Made by a program: the position numbers and the translations under genes. Shown here in pieces: positions 25,433 through 34,282 of a DNA stretch of 64,000 bases; within the stretch, counting starts at the first letter, position 1; every line of letters begins with the position of its first letter. This stretch comes from Streptomyces sp. NBC_01463 (GTDB taxonomy: Bacteria; Actinomycetota; Actinomycetes; Streptomycetales; Streptomycetaceae). Where the stretch lies: positions 1,302,001 to 1,366,000 of the forward strand of contig CP109468.1 of NCBI GenBank assembly GCA_036227345.1, in the 5' to 3' direction. A model generated the notes under the pieces. It saw only the letters and a program-made list of their open reading frames with translations. It searched no databases and had not been told where the DNA came from.

Positions 25433-27033
25433 TTCAGGTCTCCCTTGTCCCACGCATCGTCAGAGTCTTCGTCCGCCCTGGGGTCCTGGGGCACGCCGTT
25501 GGCGGCCTTGGTGAACGCCTCCAGCCAGATCCCGGGAGGCGGTTCCTTGCCGTTGTCGTGTCCGTTGCCGTGGCCGTTGGTCCGGCCCGCGCCGGTGTCG
25601 GTGGACTGCGCGGGGAGGTTGTGCGAACCGAGGGGTGCACGGCCGCGGCTGCGGCGCTGCGGGAGTCCGCCCGCGGTCCACTCGGTGACCACGGGGACGT
25701 CGTCCTCCATGGCGACGGCCGGGGTGACGGGGCGGGGTTCGGGCGATACGGGTCCGCTGACCGGACGGGAGGTGACGGTGCGCGGCTTGCGGTGGGTGCT
25801 GCGGGCCGGGACGACGTGCTTCATGTCCGCGAGGTCGATGTCGCTGGTGGGCCGCGACGTGGCGCCGATGCCGTGGGCGATACCGGGAGCGGGCCCGGTG
25901 GTGATCATGGCGCGGGGCACGATGAGCACGGCGCGGACGCCGCCGTACGCGGACTGCCGCAGCGAGACCTGGAGGTCGTACATCCGCGACAGCCGGCCGA
26001 CGACCGCCATGCCGAGGCGCGGGGACTCGCCGAGGTCGTTCATGCTGGACCCGGCCTGGGCCCTGGCCAGCATGTTCTCGGCCCGTGCGCGGGCCTCCTC
26101 GCTGAGGCTGACGCCGCCGTCCTCGATCTCGATGGCGATGCCGGTCTGCACCTCGACCGCGGTGACGTGCACCCGGGTCTGCGGCGGTGAGTACCGGGTG
26201 GCGTTGTCGAGGAGTTCGGCGCAGGCGTGGATGAGGGGTTCGACCGCGGTGCCGATGATGGCGACCTTGGCGATCGAGTGCAGATCGACGCGCGGGTACT
26301 CCAGGATGCGCGACATGGCACCGCGCAGCACGCTGAACAGCGGTACGGGCTTGGGCCACTGACGGCTGGGGCGGGCGCCGCCGAGGACCGCGATGGAGTC
26401 GGCGAGGCGGCCGATCAGCGCGGTGCCGTGGTCGATGCGGAGGAGGTCGTCGAAGACGTCGGGGTTGCGCCCGTGGTGCTCCTCCATCTCGCGCAGTTCA
26501 CTGGCCTGGCGGTGGACGATCGCCTGGACGCGGCGGGCGACGTTGACGAAGGCGCGCTGCGCGGAGTCACGCGTCGCCTCCTCGTTGTCGATGATGTCCA
26601 GCACCGTGTAGACGAGGGCGCGCTGGGCGTCGGGGAGATGGCGGTAGACCTCGTCGGCGTCCACGACGTCCCGGAGCACCTCGTCGGGCGAATTGCCCAC
26701 GCGCAGCCGGTGGATGGCGGCCGGCAGCAGCTCCTTGCTGATGCGCACGGTCTCTTCGTCGTGACTGGCGATGCGCCGTTCCAGCGCGGTGATGCGCTGC
26801 TCGTAATTGGCGCGCTGCCGGCGGGCCGCGCGGCCGCGGCGGGCGAGTTGGGCGGAGAGTGCGGCGATCACGACGGTGGCGACGACGCCGCACCAGACGA
26901 CTGGTATCCGCGCGGCCTCGGCGACCAGTGCCACGGCGGCCGCGGTCGCTCCGGCCGTCACGACGACGGGCAGCAACACGGCGCGGGCAACAGGTGTTTC
27001 CCGGTCGGTCGGCGGTGATTCAACACGAACCAT
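25429..27033 (-). CDS. cvnA: Conservon sensor kinase-like protein CvnA
   Basis: 534 residues. Two closely spaced hydrophobic segments (about residues 15-60) place it in the membrane. A coiled-coil stretch rich in Arg and Glu (ANYEQRITALERRIASHDEE) leads to a histidine-kinase-like ATPase domain with ACAELLDNATRYSPP and IEIEDGGVSLSE. The C-terminal 150 residues are Pro/Gly/Asn-rich and probably disordered. It begins the operon; its signal is unknown. The order A-B-C-D-P450 matches known cvn operons. Confidence 0.93.
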   Translation of the reverse strand: MVRVESPPTDRETPVARAVLLPVVVTAGATAAAVALVAEAARIPVVWCGVVATVVIAALSAQLARRGRAARRQRANYEQRITALERRIASHDEETVRISKELLPAAIHRLRVGNSPDEVLRDVVDADEVYRHLPDAQRALVYTVLDIIDNEEATRDSAQRAFVNVARRVQAIVHRQASELREMEEHHGRNPDVFDDLLRIDHGTALIGRLADSIAVLGGARPSRQWPKPVPLFSVLRGAMSRILEYPRVDLHSIAKVAIIGTAVEPLIHACAELLDNATRYSPPQTRVHVTAVEVQTGIAIEIEDGGVSLSEEARARAENMLARAQAGSSMNDLGESPRLGMAVVGRLSRMYDLQVSLRQSAYGGVRAVLIVPRAMITTGPAPGIAHGIGATSRPTSDIDLADMKHVVPARSTHRKPRTVTSRPVSGPVSPEPRPVTPAVAMEDDVPVVTEWTAGGLPQRRSRGRAPLGSHNLPAQSTDTGAGRTNGHGNGHDNGKEPPPGIWLEAFTKAANGVPQDPRADEDSDDAWDKGDLK

Positions 27034-27485
27034 CTAAAACCTCTGGCGGTTGATTCGGGGGGAGTATTCAGGAGATACGGCACTTGCAGGGCAGTGAGGA
27101 ACAAGTGCTCGAATTCATCTCAACTCGACTTCACTGCGCGTGAGCTTAGTCAGATCGAAACAGTGCTTCGGCACATTCACCCAACCCCCTGCGCGAGCAC
27201 TCGGGCGGTAATACACTCACGAGTTTTTGCACGCACCGCCAACGCGCGTAAGCGGGGAGTGACGACGGGGCCGGATGCGGATGAATCACCCGGCGGCATC
27301 CCGCACAGCGGGACGCGGGGTACGGTCGGCACTCAAGTCTCCGCGGAATCAGACCCTTTGCCGCTGCCGCTCGTCCCGCACGGAAGGACAAGCGCACATG
27401 CGATCGAAGCGGATCGAAAGGAGCAGATTCATGACCACCGCAAGGGTGCAGGGCAATCCGGGGCACGAAGGGGAACAGACTTCTC
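27034..27485. other. Divergent spacer between cvnA and IclR gene
   Basis: About 450 bases with lower GC than the flanking genes, probably holding promoters for both directions. A 43-codon frame begins at 27431 with a good ribosome site (AGGAG) but overlaps the IclR gene in another frame. Confidence 0.5.
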
Positions 27486-28265
27486 ATGGGGCCGGCGCGG
27501 GACTACACCATCGAATCGCTCGACACCGGCCTCCGGCTGATGCGGCTGTTCCTCACCCATGACGCGCTGACCGTCTCCGAGGCGGCCGCGCTGCTCGACA
27601 TCGGCCGCTCCACCGCCCACCGGGTCCTCAGCACCCTGGAGGGGCGCGGTTTCGCGGTCCGGGACGCGTCGGGGCGGGGCTACTGCGCCGGTCCCGAACT
27701 GGTGCGGCTGGGCCGCCCCGCCGGCTTCGGCACCGCTGTGCGGGAGCGGGTCGGCGCGGTGCTGGACGACGCCGTACGGCGGACCGGCGAGACCGTGCAG
27801 AGCGTGGCGCTGATCGGCGACCGGGTCCTCGTCACGGACGGCCGGGAGTCCGCGCACGCGGTACGGGTGGTGCTGGAGCGGGGCCGCAGCCGGCCCGCGC
27901 ACGCCACGGCGGGCGGCAAGCTGCTGCTGTCCTGGATGACCACCGAGCAGATCCGTGCGCTGTATCCGCGGGAGCGGCTGGAGGAGGTCACTCCCCGTAC
28001 GCACGACTCCCGTTCGGCGCTTCTCGCGGAACTGGCGGAGATCCGTGACCGGGGCTGCGCGTTCGGCCGCGGCGAGTCGGTGCCGGGCGTGTACACGGTC
28101 GCCGTGCCGCTGACCGGTTCCACCTGGCGCGACCGGCTGGCGCTGACGGCGTGCGCGCCGGCCGACCGCGGCGACGACACCGCGCTGTCGCGCCGCGCGG
28201 GGGAACTCCGGCAGTCGGCCGCGCGGCCGGACCCGGCCGGGCAGCGGCCCGCGGACCGGTCCTGA
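27486..28265 (+). CDS. IclR-family transcriptional regulator
   Basis: 259 residues. N-terminal winged helix-turn-helix (SLDTGLRLMRLFLTHDALTVSEAAALLDIGRSTAHRVLSTLEGRGF) and C-terminal effector domain (AHATAGGKLLLSW..., RGCAFGRGESVPGVYTVAVPL). The start at 27486 has AAGGGG only about 12 bases upstream, while a stronger site precedes a different frame at 27431; see the finding. Targets not evident; nearest gene is the MarR/FUSC pair on the other strand. Confidence 0.9.
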   Translation: MGPARDYTIESLDTGLRLMRLFLTHDALTVSEAAALLDIGRSTAHRVLSTLEGRGFAVRDASGRGYCAGPELVRLGRPAGFGTAVRERVGAVLDDAVRRTGETVQSVALIGDRVLVTDGRESAHAVRVVLERGRSRPAHATAGGKLLLSWMTTEQIRALYPRERLEEVTPRTHDSRSALLAELAEIRDRGCAFGRGESVPGVYTVAVPLTGSTWRDRLALTACAPADRGDDTALSRRAGELRQSAARPDPAGQRPADRS

Positions 28266-28295
28266 CGGACGGGCGACGGGCCGGCGGCGCGGCGG

Positions 28296-28802
28296 TCAGT
28301 GGCGGGCGCCGCCGATCCGGCCCTCCAGCTGGACCAGCAGTTCGCTGAGCTGGGCGCTGAGCCGCTCGCGGGACTCCGCGTCGAGGCCGGAGAGCACCGC
28401 GCGTTCGTACGCCAGCTGGCGGGGCAGCAGTCCGTCGACCAGGGCCCGGCCCTCGTCGGTGAGACGGACGAGTGCGACCCTGCGGTCCCGGGCGTCACCG
28501 CGCCGGCCGATGAGACCGCGCTCCTGGAGGACCCGCAGCCGCTTGGTGACGGCGGCTCCGGAGGAGAACGTCTCCCTGGCCAGTTCGCCCGGGGTGAGTT
28601 CACGGTCGGTCCGGCGCACGGCACCCAGCAGGTCGAACTCGGGGCGGGTCAGCCCGGCGGCCCGCAGCGGTGCGTCCTCGGCCTGCTGGAGCAGGGCGGA
28701 GCAGCGGTTGATCCGGCCGATGAGTTCCATCGGCCCGGTGTCGAGTTCCGGATTGACGGCCTGCCACTGCCGTACCACCGAGGCGACGATGTCGTCGGTC
28801 AC
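28296..28802 (-). CDS. MarR-family transcriptional regulator
   Basis: 168 residues: helical N-terminus, winged helix (LTPGELARETFSSGAAVTKRLRVLQERGLIGRR) and wing (DARDRRVALVRLTDEG), a clear MarR protein. GTG start at 28802 overlaps the FUSC gene stop (GTGA) with GGAG upstream, so it is co-translated with the transporter it probably controls. A palindrome at 30493-30517 near the operon start is a candidate target. Confidence 0.93.
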   Translation of the reverse strand: MTDDIVASVVRQWQAVNPELDTGPMELIGRINRCSALLQQAEDAPLRAAGLTRPEFDLLGAVRRTDRELTPGELARETFSSGAAVTKRLRVLQERGLIGRRGDARDRRVALVRLTDEGRALVDGLLPRQLAYERAVLSGLDAESRERLSAQLSELLVQLEGRIGGARH

Positions 28803-30490
28803 ACCGCTCCGTTCTCCTGGGCCGGGGCGATCGTCCCCCGCCGTGTCGCTGTCGCCGCGAGCGTACGGTGTCCGGCCTGCTCGGCGGCGAGTACCGCCTC
28901 CTGGGGCAGGTCGCGCTGCCACCACTCACCGGCGGCGGTGTCGTCCGCCTCGCGCAGTTCGACCAGGGCCCCGGTGAGCCCGCGGCGGGCCGCGTCCAGG
29001 GCTGCGGGGGTGACGGCGGGGGCCGCGAGGGTCCGTACGGCGTGGGCGCGGGCCTGTTCGGCGGCGGCGAGGGCCTGTTCGACGCGGCCGCCCGCGCGGC
29101 GGTTGGTGACGAGCACCGCGGCGAGGAAGCCGACGGCGGCGCCGATGACGGTGTCCAGGGCCCTGTCCCCGATGAGTTCGCCGGCCGGGTGGCTGCCCGC
29201 GTACTCCAGGACGAGCAGGGCCATCGGCGTGACGGCCACGGAGCCGAGCCAGTAGTTGCGGGTGATCAGCGCCTCGGCCGCGAAGCCGAAGAAGAGGCAG
29301 AAGCCGATCAGGACCAGCGGGTCCGTCCGGGTGAGCGGGAGCACCGCGGCGAAGACCAGGACACCGATGAGGTTGCCGACGGTGCGCTGGAGCGTGCGGT
29401 TCCAGGACAGGGTGACGTTGGCCTGGTAGAGCGAGGCGGCGGTCACGATCGCCCAGTAGGGGCGGCCGACGCCGGCGGCCGAGCAGATGTATCCGGCCAG
29501 GGCGCAGCCGATGAGGGTGCGGGCCGCGATCGGCAGCAGCGGGGAGCCGGGGGCGAGCCGGTGGAGCAGGGCGCGCACGGCTCCGCCGCGGGCGGTGCGT
29601 TCGGCCTCGACGCCGAAGAGTTCGGCGGCGGTTCCGGGGGCGGGCGGCGGGGTGGGCACGGGGCCGCGGGCGCGGGTCCGCCGGGCCCAGTCGGAGAGCC
29701 GCGCCGCGTCGGCGGCGCCCTCGGCCGCGGTGCGCGGAGCGTCGGCGAGCGCGGCTTCGGCGTGGACGACGAGGCGTTCCAGCGCCGTGCGGACCGGGGT
29801 GGGGCGGCCGGCGGCGATGAGGGTCTGCCAGGCCCCGTGGACGGCGGTGACCGCGGCGTGACGGGTGCGGTGGCCGGGGTCGGCGGCGTAGCCGGCCGCG
29901 GCGTTCAACGCGCGGGCGGTCGCGCGGCGCTCGGGCCCCTCCCGGCGGACCAGGGCCGGGGCGACGGTCACGAGCCAGGACACCGCGCCCGCGCCGAGGG
30001 TCAGGGCGAGGTGGCCCGGCACCTGGTGGAGCTCCTGCGGGGAGAACAGGGCGGCGGAGCTGACGAAGGTGAAGATCACCGGTCCCGGCGGCCCGATGCG
30101 GGTGGCGTCGCAGAGCAGCTTCTGTCCGGCGGCCAGGAGCGCGCCGGCCGCGATCAGCACGGCGGTGGAGCCGGTCAGCGAGGCCGTGAGCAGGGAGACG
30201 GCGAGGCCGGCGAGCATGCCGAGCACGACGCCGGCGACGGCCCTGGCGCGGCGGGCGTACGGCAGGTTGTGGCCGTACAGGGCACAGAGCGATCCGGCCA
30301 TCGTGTACATCACGAGGTCGAGGCGGTCCAGGGAGTAGAGCACCAGGTTGGGGATCGCCGTGGACACGACCACGCTGGTCGCCGGCTTGAACCACATGTC
30401 CGAGGGCCGGGCCAGGCGCAGCGGGGCGGCCAGCGGGATTCTGCGGACGGAGGGCTGCCGGGTCCGAACAGTTGTATCGCTCACCCACAT
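28799..30490 (-). CDS. FUSC-family membrane transporter
   Basis: 563 residues with two blocks of membrane helices (about residues 35-165 and 315-455) separated by a helical cytosolic domain, as in YccS/FUSC aromatic-acid efflux proteins. GVGRPYWAIVTAASLYQANV and TLQRTVGNLIGVL are family hallmarks. The ATG at 30490 lies three bases from the MarR-type palindrome, without a clear ribosome site, so the transcript may be leaderless. It probably exports a toxic aromatic or antibiotic and is induced through the coupled MarR. Confidence 0.9.
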   Translation of the reverse strand: MWVSDTTVRTRQPSVRRIPLAAPLRLARPSDMWFKPATSVVVSTAIPNLVLYSLDRLDLVMYTMAGSLCALYGHNLPYARRARAVAGVVLGMLAGLAVSLLTASLTGSTAVLIAAGALLAAGQKLLCDATRIGPPGPVIFTFVSSAALFSPQELHQVPGHLALTLGAGAVSWLVTVAPALVRREGPERRATARALNAAAGYAADPGHRTRHAAVTAVHGAWQTLIAAGRPTPVRTALERLVVHAEAALADAPRTAAEGAADAARLSDWARRTRARGPVPTPPPAPGTAAELFGVEAERTARGGAVRALLHRLAPGSPLLPIAARTLIGCALAGYICSAAGVGRPYWAIVTAASLYQANVTLSWNRTLQRTVGNLIGVLVFAAVLPLTRTDPLVLIGFCLFFGFAAEALITRNYWLGSVAVTPMALLVLEYAGSHPAGELIGDRALDTVIGAAVGFLAAVLVTNRRAGGRVEQALAAAEQARAHAVRTLAAPAVTPAALDAARRGLTGALVELREADDTAAGEWWQRDLPQEAVLAAEQAGHRTLAATATRRGTIAPAQENGAV

Positions 30491-30492
30491 AC

Positions 30493-30517
30493 TTTAACAG
30501 GTATTACACCTGTAAAA
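30493..30517. promoter_or_regulatory. MarR-type operator ACAGGT-N5-ACCTGT with A/T flanks
   Basis: Arms ACAGGT (30497-30502) and ACCTGT (30508-30513), extended by TTT and AAA outside one mismatch. It touches the start of the leftward FUSC-MarR operon and lies 124 bases before the rightward VOC gene, so it may serve both. Confidence 0.7.
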
Positions 30518-30640
30518 GACTTCGTGTCGTGCCGCTCCCCGATGGCTCTCCCGGGTCCGCGGTCATAGCGTTCAGCTGTGCCAGGAGGCCGCGACAGAAC
30601 GTGCCCCTCACCCGTCCACCCCCGCATCGAGGAGTCCCGA

Positions 30641-31405
30641 ATGAAGCTCACCGCACCGGTGCCCGGCGGTCCCTGCTGGATCGAGCTGAGCACGTCCGAC
30701 GTACCGGCGGCCAAGTCCTTCTACACGGCCCTCTTCGGCTGGCGGTGCGAGACCGATCCGCGCGAGGAGGCGGGCGGTTACACCATGGCGCGGCTGGGGG
30801 ACGCCCGGGTCGCGGCGCTCAGCCCCGTCTACCAGCCCGGACAGCCGCCCGCCTGGACGGTCTCGTTCGCCGCCGAGGACACGGACGCCGTGGCCGAGAA
30901 GGCGAAGGCGGCGGGCGGGACCCTGCTGGTCGGTCCGATGGACGTCTTCGAGGAGGGCAGGTTCGCCGTCCTGGCGGACCCGTCCGGTGCGGTGTTCTCG
31001 CTGTGGCAGGGGCGCGCCTTCGCCGGCGCCGACCTGTTCAACGAGCCCGGCGCCCTGGGCTGGACCGAGCTCGCCACCCGAGACCGCGATACGGCGCTCA
31101 CCTTCTACGACGACGTCTTCGGGTGGTCGGTCACGCCGTCGGACACGTACCCGCAGTGGGGTGTCGACGGGGCGGACTTCGGCGGCCTGCTGGCGATGGA
31201 GGGGAACATCCCGCCCGAGGTGCCGCCGCACTGGCTGCCGTACATCGCCGTCTCCGACGTCGACGCGACGGCGGCTACCGCCCAGAGCGGCGGCGGTGAT
31301 CTGCTGATGCCTCCGACGGACATCGCGCACGGCCGCAGGATCGCCGTGGTCCGCGATCCGCAGGGCGCCGCGTTCGGTATCCACCGGGCAGGTGACGAGG
31401 GGTAG
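30641..31405 (+). CDS. VOC-family protein, two glyoxalase-like domains
   Basis: 254 residues formed by a duplicated beta-alpha-beta3 unit: GGPCWIELSTSDVPAAKSFY with ALFGWRCE, then ALGWTELATRDRDTALTFYDDVFGW. Similar two-domain proteins occur widely in actinobacteria as the 27-kDa CFP30B type, function unknown. No complete metal triad is obvious. Start at 30641 after GAGGAG. May be co-regulated with the divergent exporter. Confidence 0.9.
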   Translation: MKLTAPVPGGPCWIELSTSDVPAAKSFYTALFGWRCETDPREEAGGYTMARLGDARVAALSPVYQPGQPPAWTVSFAAEDTDAVAEKAKAAGGTLLVGPMDVFEEGRFAVLADPSGAVFSLWQGRAFAGADLFNEPGALGWTELATRDRDTALTFYDDVFGWSVTPSDTYPQWGVDGADFGGLLAMEGNIPPEVPPHWLPYIAVSDVDATAATAQSGGGDLLMPPTDIAHGRRIAVVRDPQGAAFGIHRAGDEG

Positions 31406-31448
31406 GACCCGCCTCGATAGCCTTCCGGCACGAGGCGGGGAGGCAGCG

Positions 31449-32414
31449 GTGGGCGAGCAGGACAGGGACGACCGGGGCACCGAATGGGGCCGCACCCGCA
31501 CCTGGGTGGAGAACGGGCTGCCCGAGGGCGCCACGATCGTCGGCGCGGAGCGGCTGCGCGGGGGCTGGACCTCGCAGATGCGGCGGCTGAGCGTGACCGG
31601 CGGCGGGGCGCCCGGGCAGCTGGTGCTGCGCTCCTTCGTCAAGCCGTTCTTCGTCCGGCACGCCCCGGGCCTGCTCACGCGCGAGGCCGACGTGCTGGCA
31701 CTGCTCGGCGGTACGGACGTGCCCGCGGCGGCCCTGCACGCGGTGGACGCGACGGCGGAGCACTGCGACCATCCGTCGCTGCTGATGTCCCTGCTGCCGG
31801 GAGGCGTCCGGCTGTCCGACGCGGGCGCGGAACGCCGGGCCGGGCTGCTGGCCGCTCAGCTGGTGCGTATCCACGGCGTCGACGTCACCGCGGAGAACCG
31901 TCCCCGCACGTACGAGGCGTGGACCGCCGCCGACCGGGTGCGCGTCCCGGAGACCACCACGAGGCCCGGGCTGTGGCGGCGGGCCGTCGACGTCATCCGC
32001 CGCGACGCACCGGCCTACCGGCCCCGCTTCCTCCACCGGGACTTCCATCCGGGCAACGTGCTGTTCGACGGCGAGGGCGAATCCGTGCGCGTCACGGGCG
32101 TCGTCGACTGGGTGGAGACCTCCTGGGGGCCGGCGGACCTGGACGTGGCCCACTGCTCCACGGCCCTGGCCCTGCTGCACGGACCCCGGTCCGGCATGGC
32201 CTTCGCCGACGCCTATCTCGCGGCGGGCGGCGCGCTCGCCCGGGACCCGGGCGACCACCTCTACTGGCGCCTGCTGGACGCGCTCGCCTTCGCCCCCGAC
32301 GCGGAGAAGGTGGCCGGCCCCTGGCGCGAACTGGGACGGGAGGACCTGACGCCCGGACTGCTGACCGGGCGGCTGGAGGAGTACCTGCGGGAGCTGTTCG
32401 TCCGGTACGGCTGA
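31449..32414 (+). CDS. Aminoglycoside phosphotransferase-family protein
   Basis: 321 residues. The APH catalytic loop FLHRDFHPGNVLF and the metal motif GVVDWVETSWG are present, so a kinase fold acting on a small molecule is likely. GTG start with GAGG upstream. Closest use may be self-resistance or sugar/choline phosphorylation; substrate unknown. It converges with the XRE-cupin gene. Confidence 0.9.
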   Translation: MGEQDRDDRGTEWGRTRTWVENGLPEGATIVGAERLRGGWTSQMRRLSVTGGGAPGQLVLRSFVKPFFVRHAPGLLTREADVLALLGGTDVPAAALHAVDATAEHCDHPSLLMSLLPGGVRLSDAGAERRAGLLAAQLVRIHGVDVTAENRPRTYEAWTAADRVRVPETTTRPGLWRRAVDVIRRDAPAYRPRFLHRDFHPGNVLFDGEGESVRVTGVVDWVETSWGPADLDVAHCSTALALLHGPRSGMAFADAYLAAGGALARDPGDHLYWRLLDALAFAPDAEKVAGPWRELGREDLTPGLLTGRLEEYLRELFVRYG

Positions 32415-32450
32415 GCCGTCACGGCTGGGCACAGGCGCGCGGGCCGCCCG

Positions 32451-33032
32451 TCAGCCGGTCTGCTCGTCCGTCACCTGGACGTGGTCCCCGATGCCGACGA
32501 CGAGGACCCGGGTGCCCGCTTCGATCGGGCGCCAGCGGTGCACCAGGCCGCCCGCGCAGTAGAGCGTGTCGCCCCGCTCCAGACGGTAGAAGCTGCCGTC
32601 CGCCTCGACCTCCGCCGAGCCGTCGGCGACGTACAGGATCTCGTCGTTGCGGTGCCGGAACTCGCGGCCCCAGTCGTGGTCCCCGGTGAACTCCAGCGCG
32701 TGCAGCCGCTGATGGCCGCGGACCAGCGGACGCATCCGGCCGTCACCGTCGCCCTCCGCACCCGTCTCCCGGACGGAGGCGGAGCTGCCGCGCACCACGT
32801 CGACGGGGCGGGGCGCCTCGGCCGTGGACAGCAGCTGGACCGCGGTCGTGTCGAGCGCGTCGGCGATGCGCTGGAGCGATCCCATGCTCGGCCGGGAGCG
32901 GCCGTTCTCGATCTGGCTGAGGAAGGGGACGGAGAGCCCGGCCCGTCGCGCGACCTCCGCGAGGGTCAGTTCAAGTGCGCGGCGCCGTCGGCGGATTCCC
33001 GGCCCGACCAGCGGTGTGTCCGCCTCGCTCAT
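32451..33032 (-). CDS. XRE-family regulator with cupin domain
   Basis: 193 residues: helix-turn-helix (IRRRRRALELTLAEVARRAGLSVPFLSQIENGRSRPS) followed by a cupin sensor (GDHDWGREFRHRNDEILYV, ERGDTLYCAGGLVHRW), as in PuuR-like regulators that bind small metabolites. Start at 33032 with GGAG eight bases upstream. Divergent from the arylsulfotransferase gene; the GTTAAC repeat between them is the likely operator. Confidence 0.93.
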   Translation of the reverse strand: MSEADTPLVGPGIRRRRRALELTLAEVARRAGLSVPFLSQIENGRSRPSMGSLQRIADALDTTAVQLLSTAEAPRPVDVVRGSSASVRETGAEGDGDGRMRPLVRGHQRLHALEFTGDHDWGREFRHRNDEILYVADGSAEVEADGSFYRLERGDTLYCAGGLVHRWRPIEAGTRVLVVGIGDHVQVTDEQTG

Positions 33033-33097
33033 CTCATCCACTCCGTGTCCCGCGTGCCGCACACCACAGCCGGCGGGGCAGGGAGCAGCCTACCGGG

Positions 33098-33137
33098 CCG
33101 GTTAACCTTTTAAGTCCCACCTAATAAAGTTAACCGG
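33098..33137. promoter_or_regulatory. Operator with inverted CCGGTTAAC repeats
   Basis: 9-bp arms CCGGTTAAC (33098-33106) and GTTAACCGG (33129-33137), 22 bases apart; each contains a GTTAAC palindrome, spaced 28 bases. The region is AT-rich for this genome and lies just before the arylsulfotransferase start (33150). Confidence 0.65.
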
Positions 33138-33149
33138 GAGGACCGATCC

Positions 33150-34274
33150 ATGCCCCTCGTGGACCAGAACCAGCGACGGCGCCGCGGCACCGGGCTCATA
33201 GCCCTGGACGAGGACGCCAGCTACGGCGGGTACACCCTGTTCGCCCCGCTGACCGGCGGCGGCGAGGTGTATCTCATCGACATGCGCGGTGAGGTGGTCC
33301 ACCGGTGGGACCTCCCGTACCGCCCCGGCCGGCACGCCCGGATCCTGCCCAACGGCAACCTCGCCTACAGCGGAGTCCTGCCGGACGAGCCGGCGCTCTT
33401 CCCGATGTGGCACAAGTACCGCGGCGGGATCATGCAGGAGATCACCCCCGACGGCACGGTGGTGCGCGAGCACCGCGACCGTTTCCAGCACCACGACGCG
33501 TACCACTACGGCGACGGCCGGCTGCTCTACGCCGCGCTGGAGCCGCTGACCGGCGAGGCCGCGGCCGCCGTCCGGGGCGGGGTGCCCGGCTCGGAGCCCG
33601 GCGGGACGGTCTGGGCGGACACCATCGTCGAGGTGGACGCCGAGGGGAACACGGTCTGGGAGTGGAAGGTCTCCGAGCACCTCGACCGCGAGGCCTTCCC
33701 GCTGCACCCCGACTACTCGCGCGAGCACTACCCGCTGATCAACAGCGTGCTGCCGACCAGCGACGGCAACATCCTGGCGAGCTTCCGTTCCGTCTCCGCC
33801 GTCGTCGTCATCAGCCGGGAGACCGGCGAGATCATCTGGCGCAGCGAGCCCGGTGCCGTATCGCAGCAGCACTGCCCGACCGAGCTGGAGAACGGCAACT
33901 TCCTGGTCTTCGACAACGGCGTCTTCCGGCCGCACTGGGACGTGCCGTTCAGCCGGGTCATCGAGATCGAACGGTCGAGTGGCACCATTGTCTGGGAGTA
34001 CCACGACCCGGCACGCGAGTCGTTCTTCGCCCCGTTCATGGGCAGCGCCCAGCGCCTGCCGAACGGGAACACGCTCGTGACGGACTCCCCGGCGGGGCGC
34101 CTCTTCGAGGTGACCGCCGAGGGCTATCTCTGCTGGGAGTACGTCGTGCCGTTCTTCGGCGGCTACCAGGAAGAAGAAGTGCGCAAGCTGTTCCCGTCCG
34201 AGCCCAACGCCGTGTTCCGCTCCTACCGCTACTCGGACCGGGAGCTCCCCTGGCTCGACGTCCCGAAGGGCTGA
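33150..34274 (+). CDS. Arylsulfotransferase-like protein
   Basis: 374 residues with repeated beta-propeller strands (GEVVHRWDLPYRPGRHARILPNGNLAYSG, GNTVWEWKVSEHLDREAFPLHPDYSREHYPLINSV, TELENGNFLVFDNG, AQRLPNGNTLVTDS), typical of arylsulfotransferase ASST/Arylsulfotran_2. His residues in such strands carry the sulfate in characterised enzymes; which one is used here cannot be told. No signal peptide. GGGAGG upstream of the start. The NCS2 permease gene follows by eight bases. Confidence 0.85.
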   Translation: MPLVDQNQRRRRGTGLIALDEDASYGGYTLFAPLTGGGEVYLIDMRGEVVHRWDLPYRPGRHARILPNGNLAYSGVLPDEPALFPMWHKYRGGIMQEITPDGTVVREHRDRFQHHDAYHYGDGRLLYAALEPLTGEAAAAVRGGVPGSEPGGTVWADTIVEVDAEGNTVWEWKVSEHLDREAFPLHPDYSREHYPLINSVLPTSDGNILASFRSVSAVVVISRETGEIIWRSEPGAVSQQHCPTELENGNFLVFDNGVFRPHWDVPFSRVIEIERSSGTIVWEYHDPARESFFAPFMGSAQRLPNGNTLVTDSPAGRLFEVTAEGYLCWEYVVPFFGGYQEEEVRKLFPSEPNAVFRSYRYSDRELPWLDVPKG

Positions 34275-34282
34275 GCCGGACC

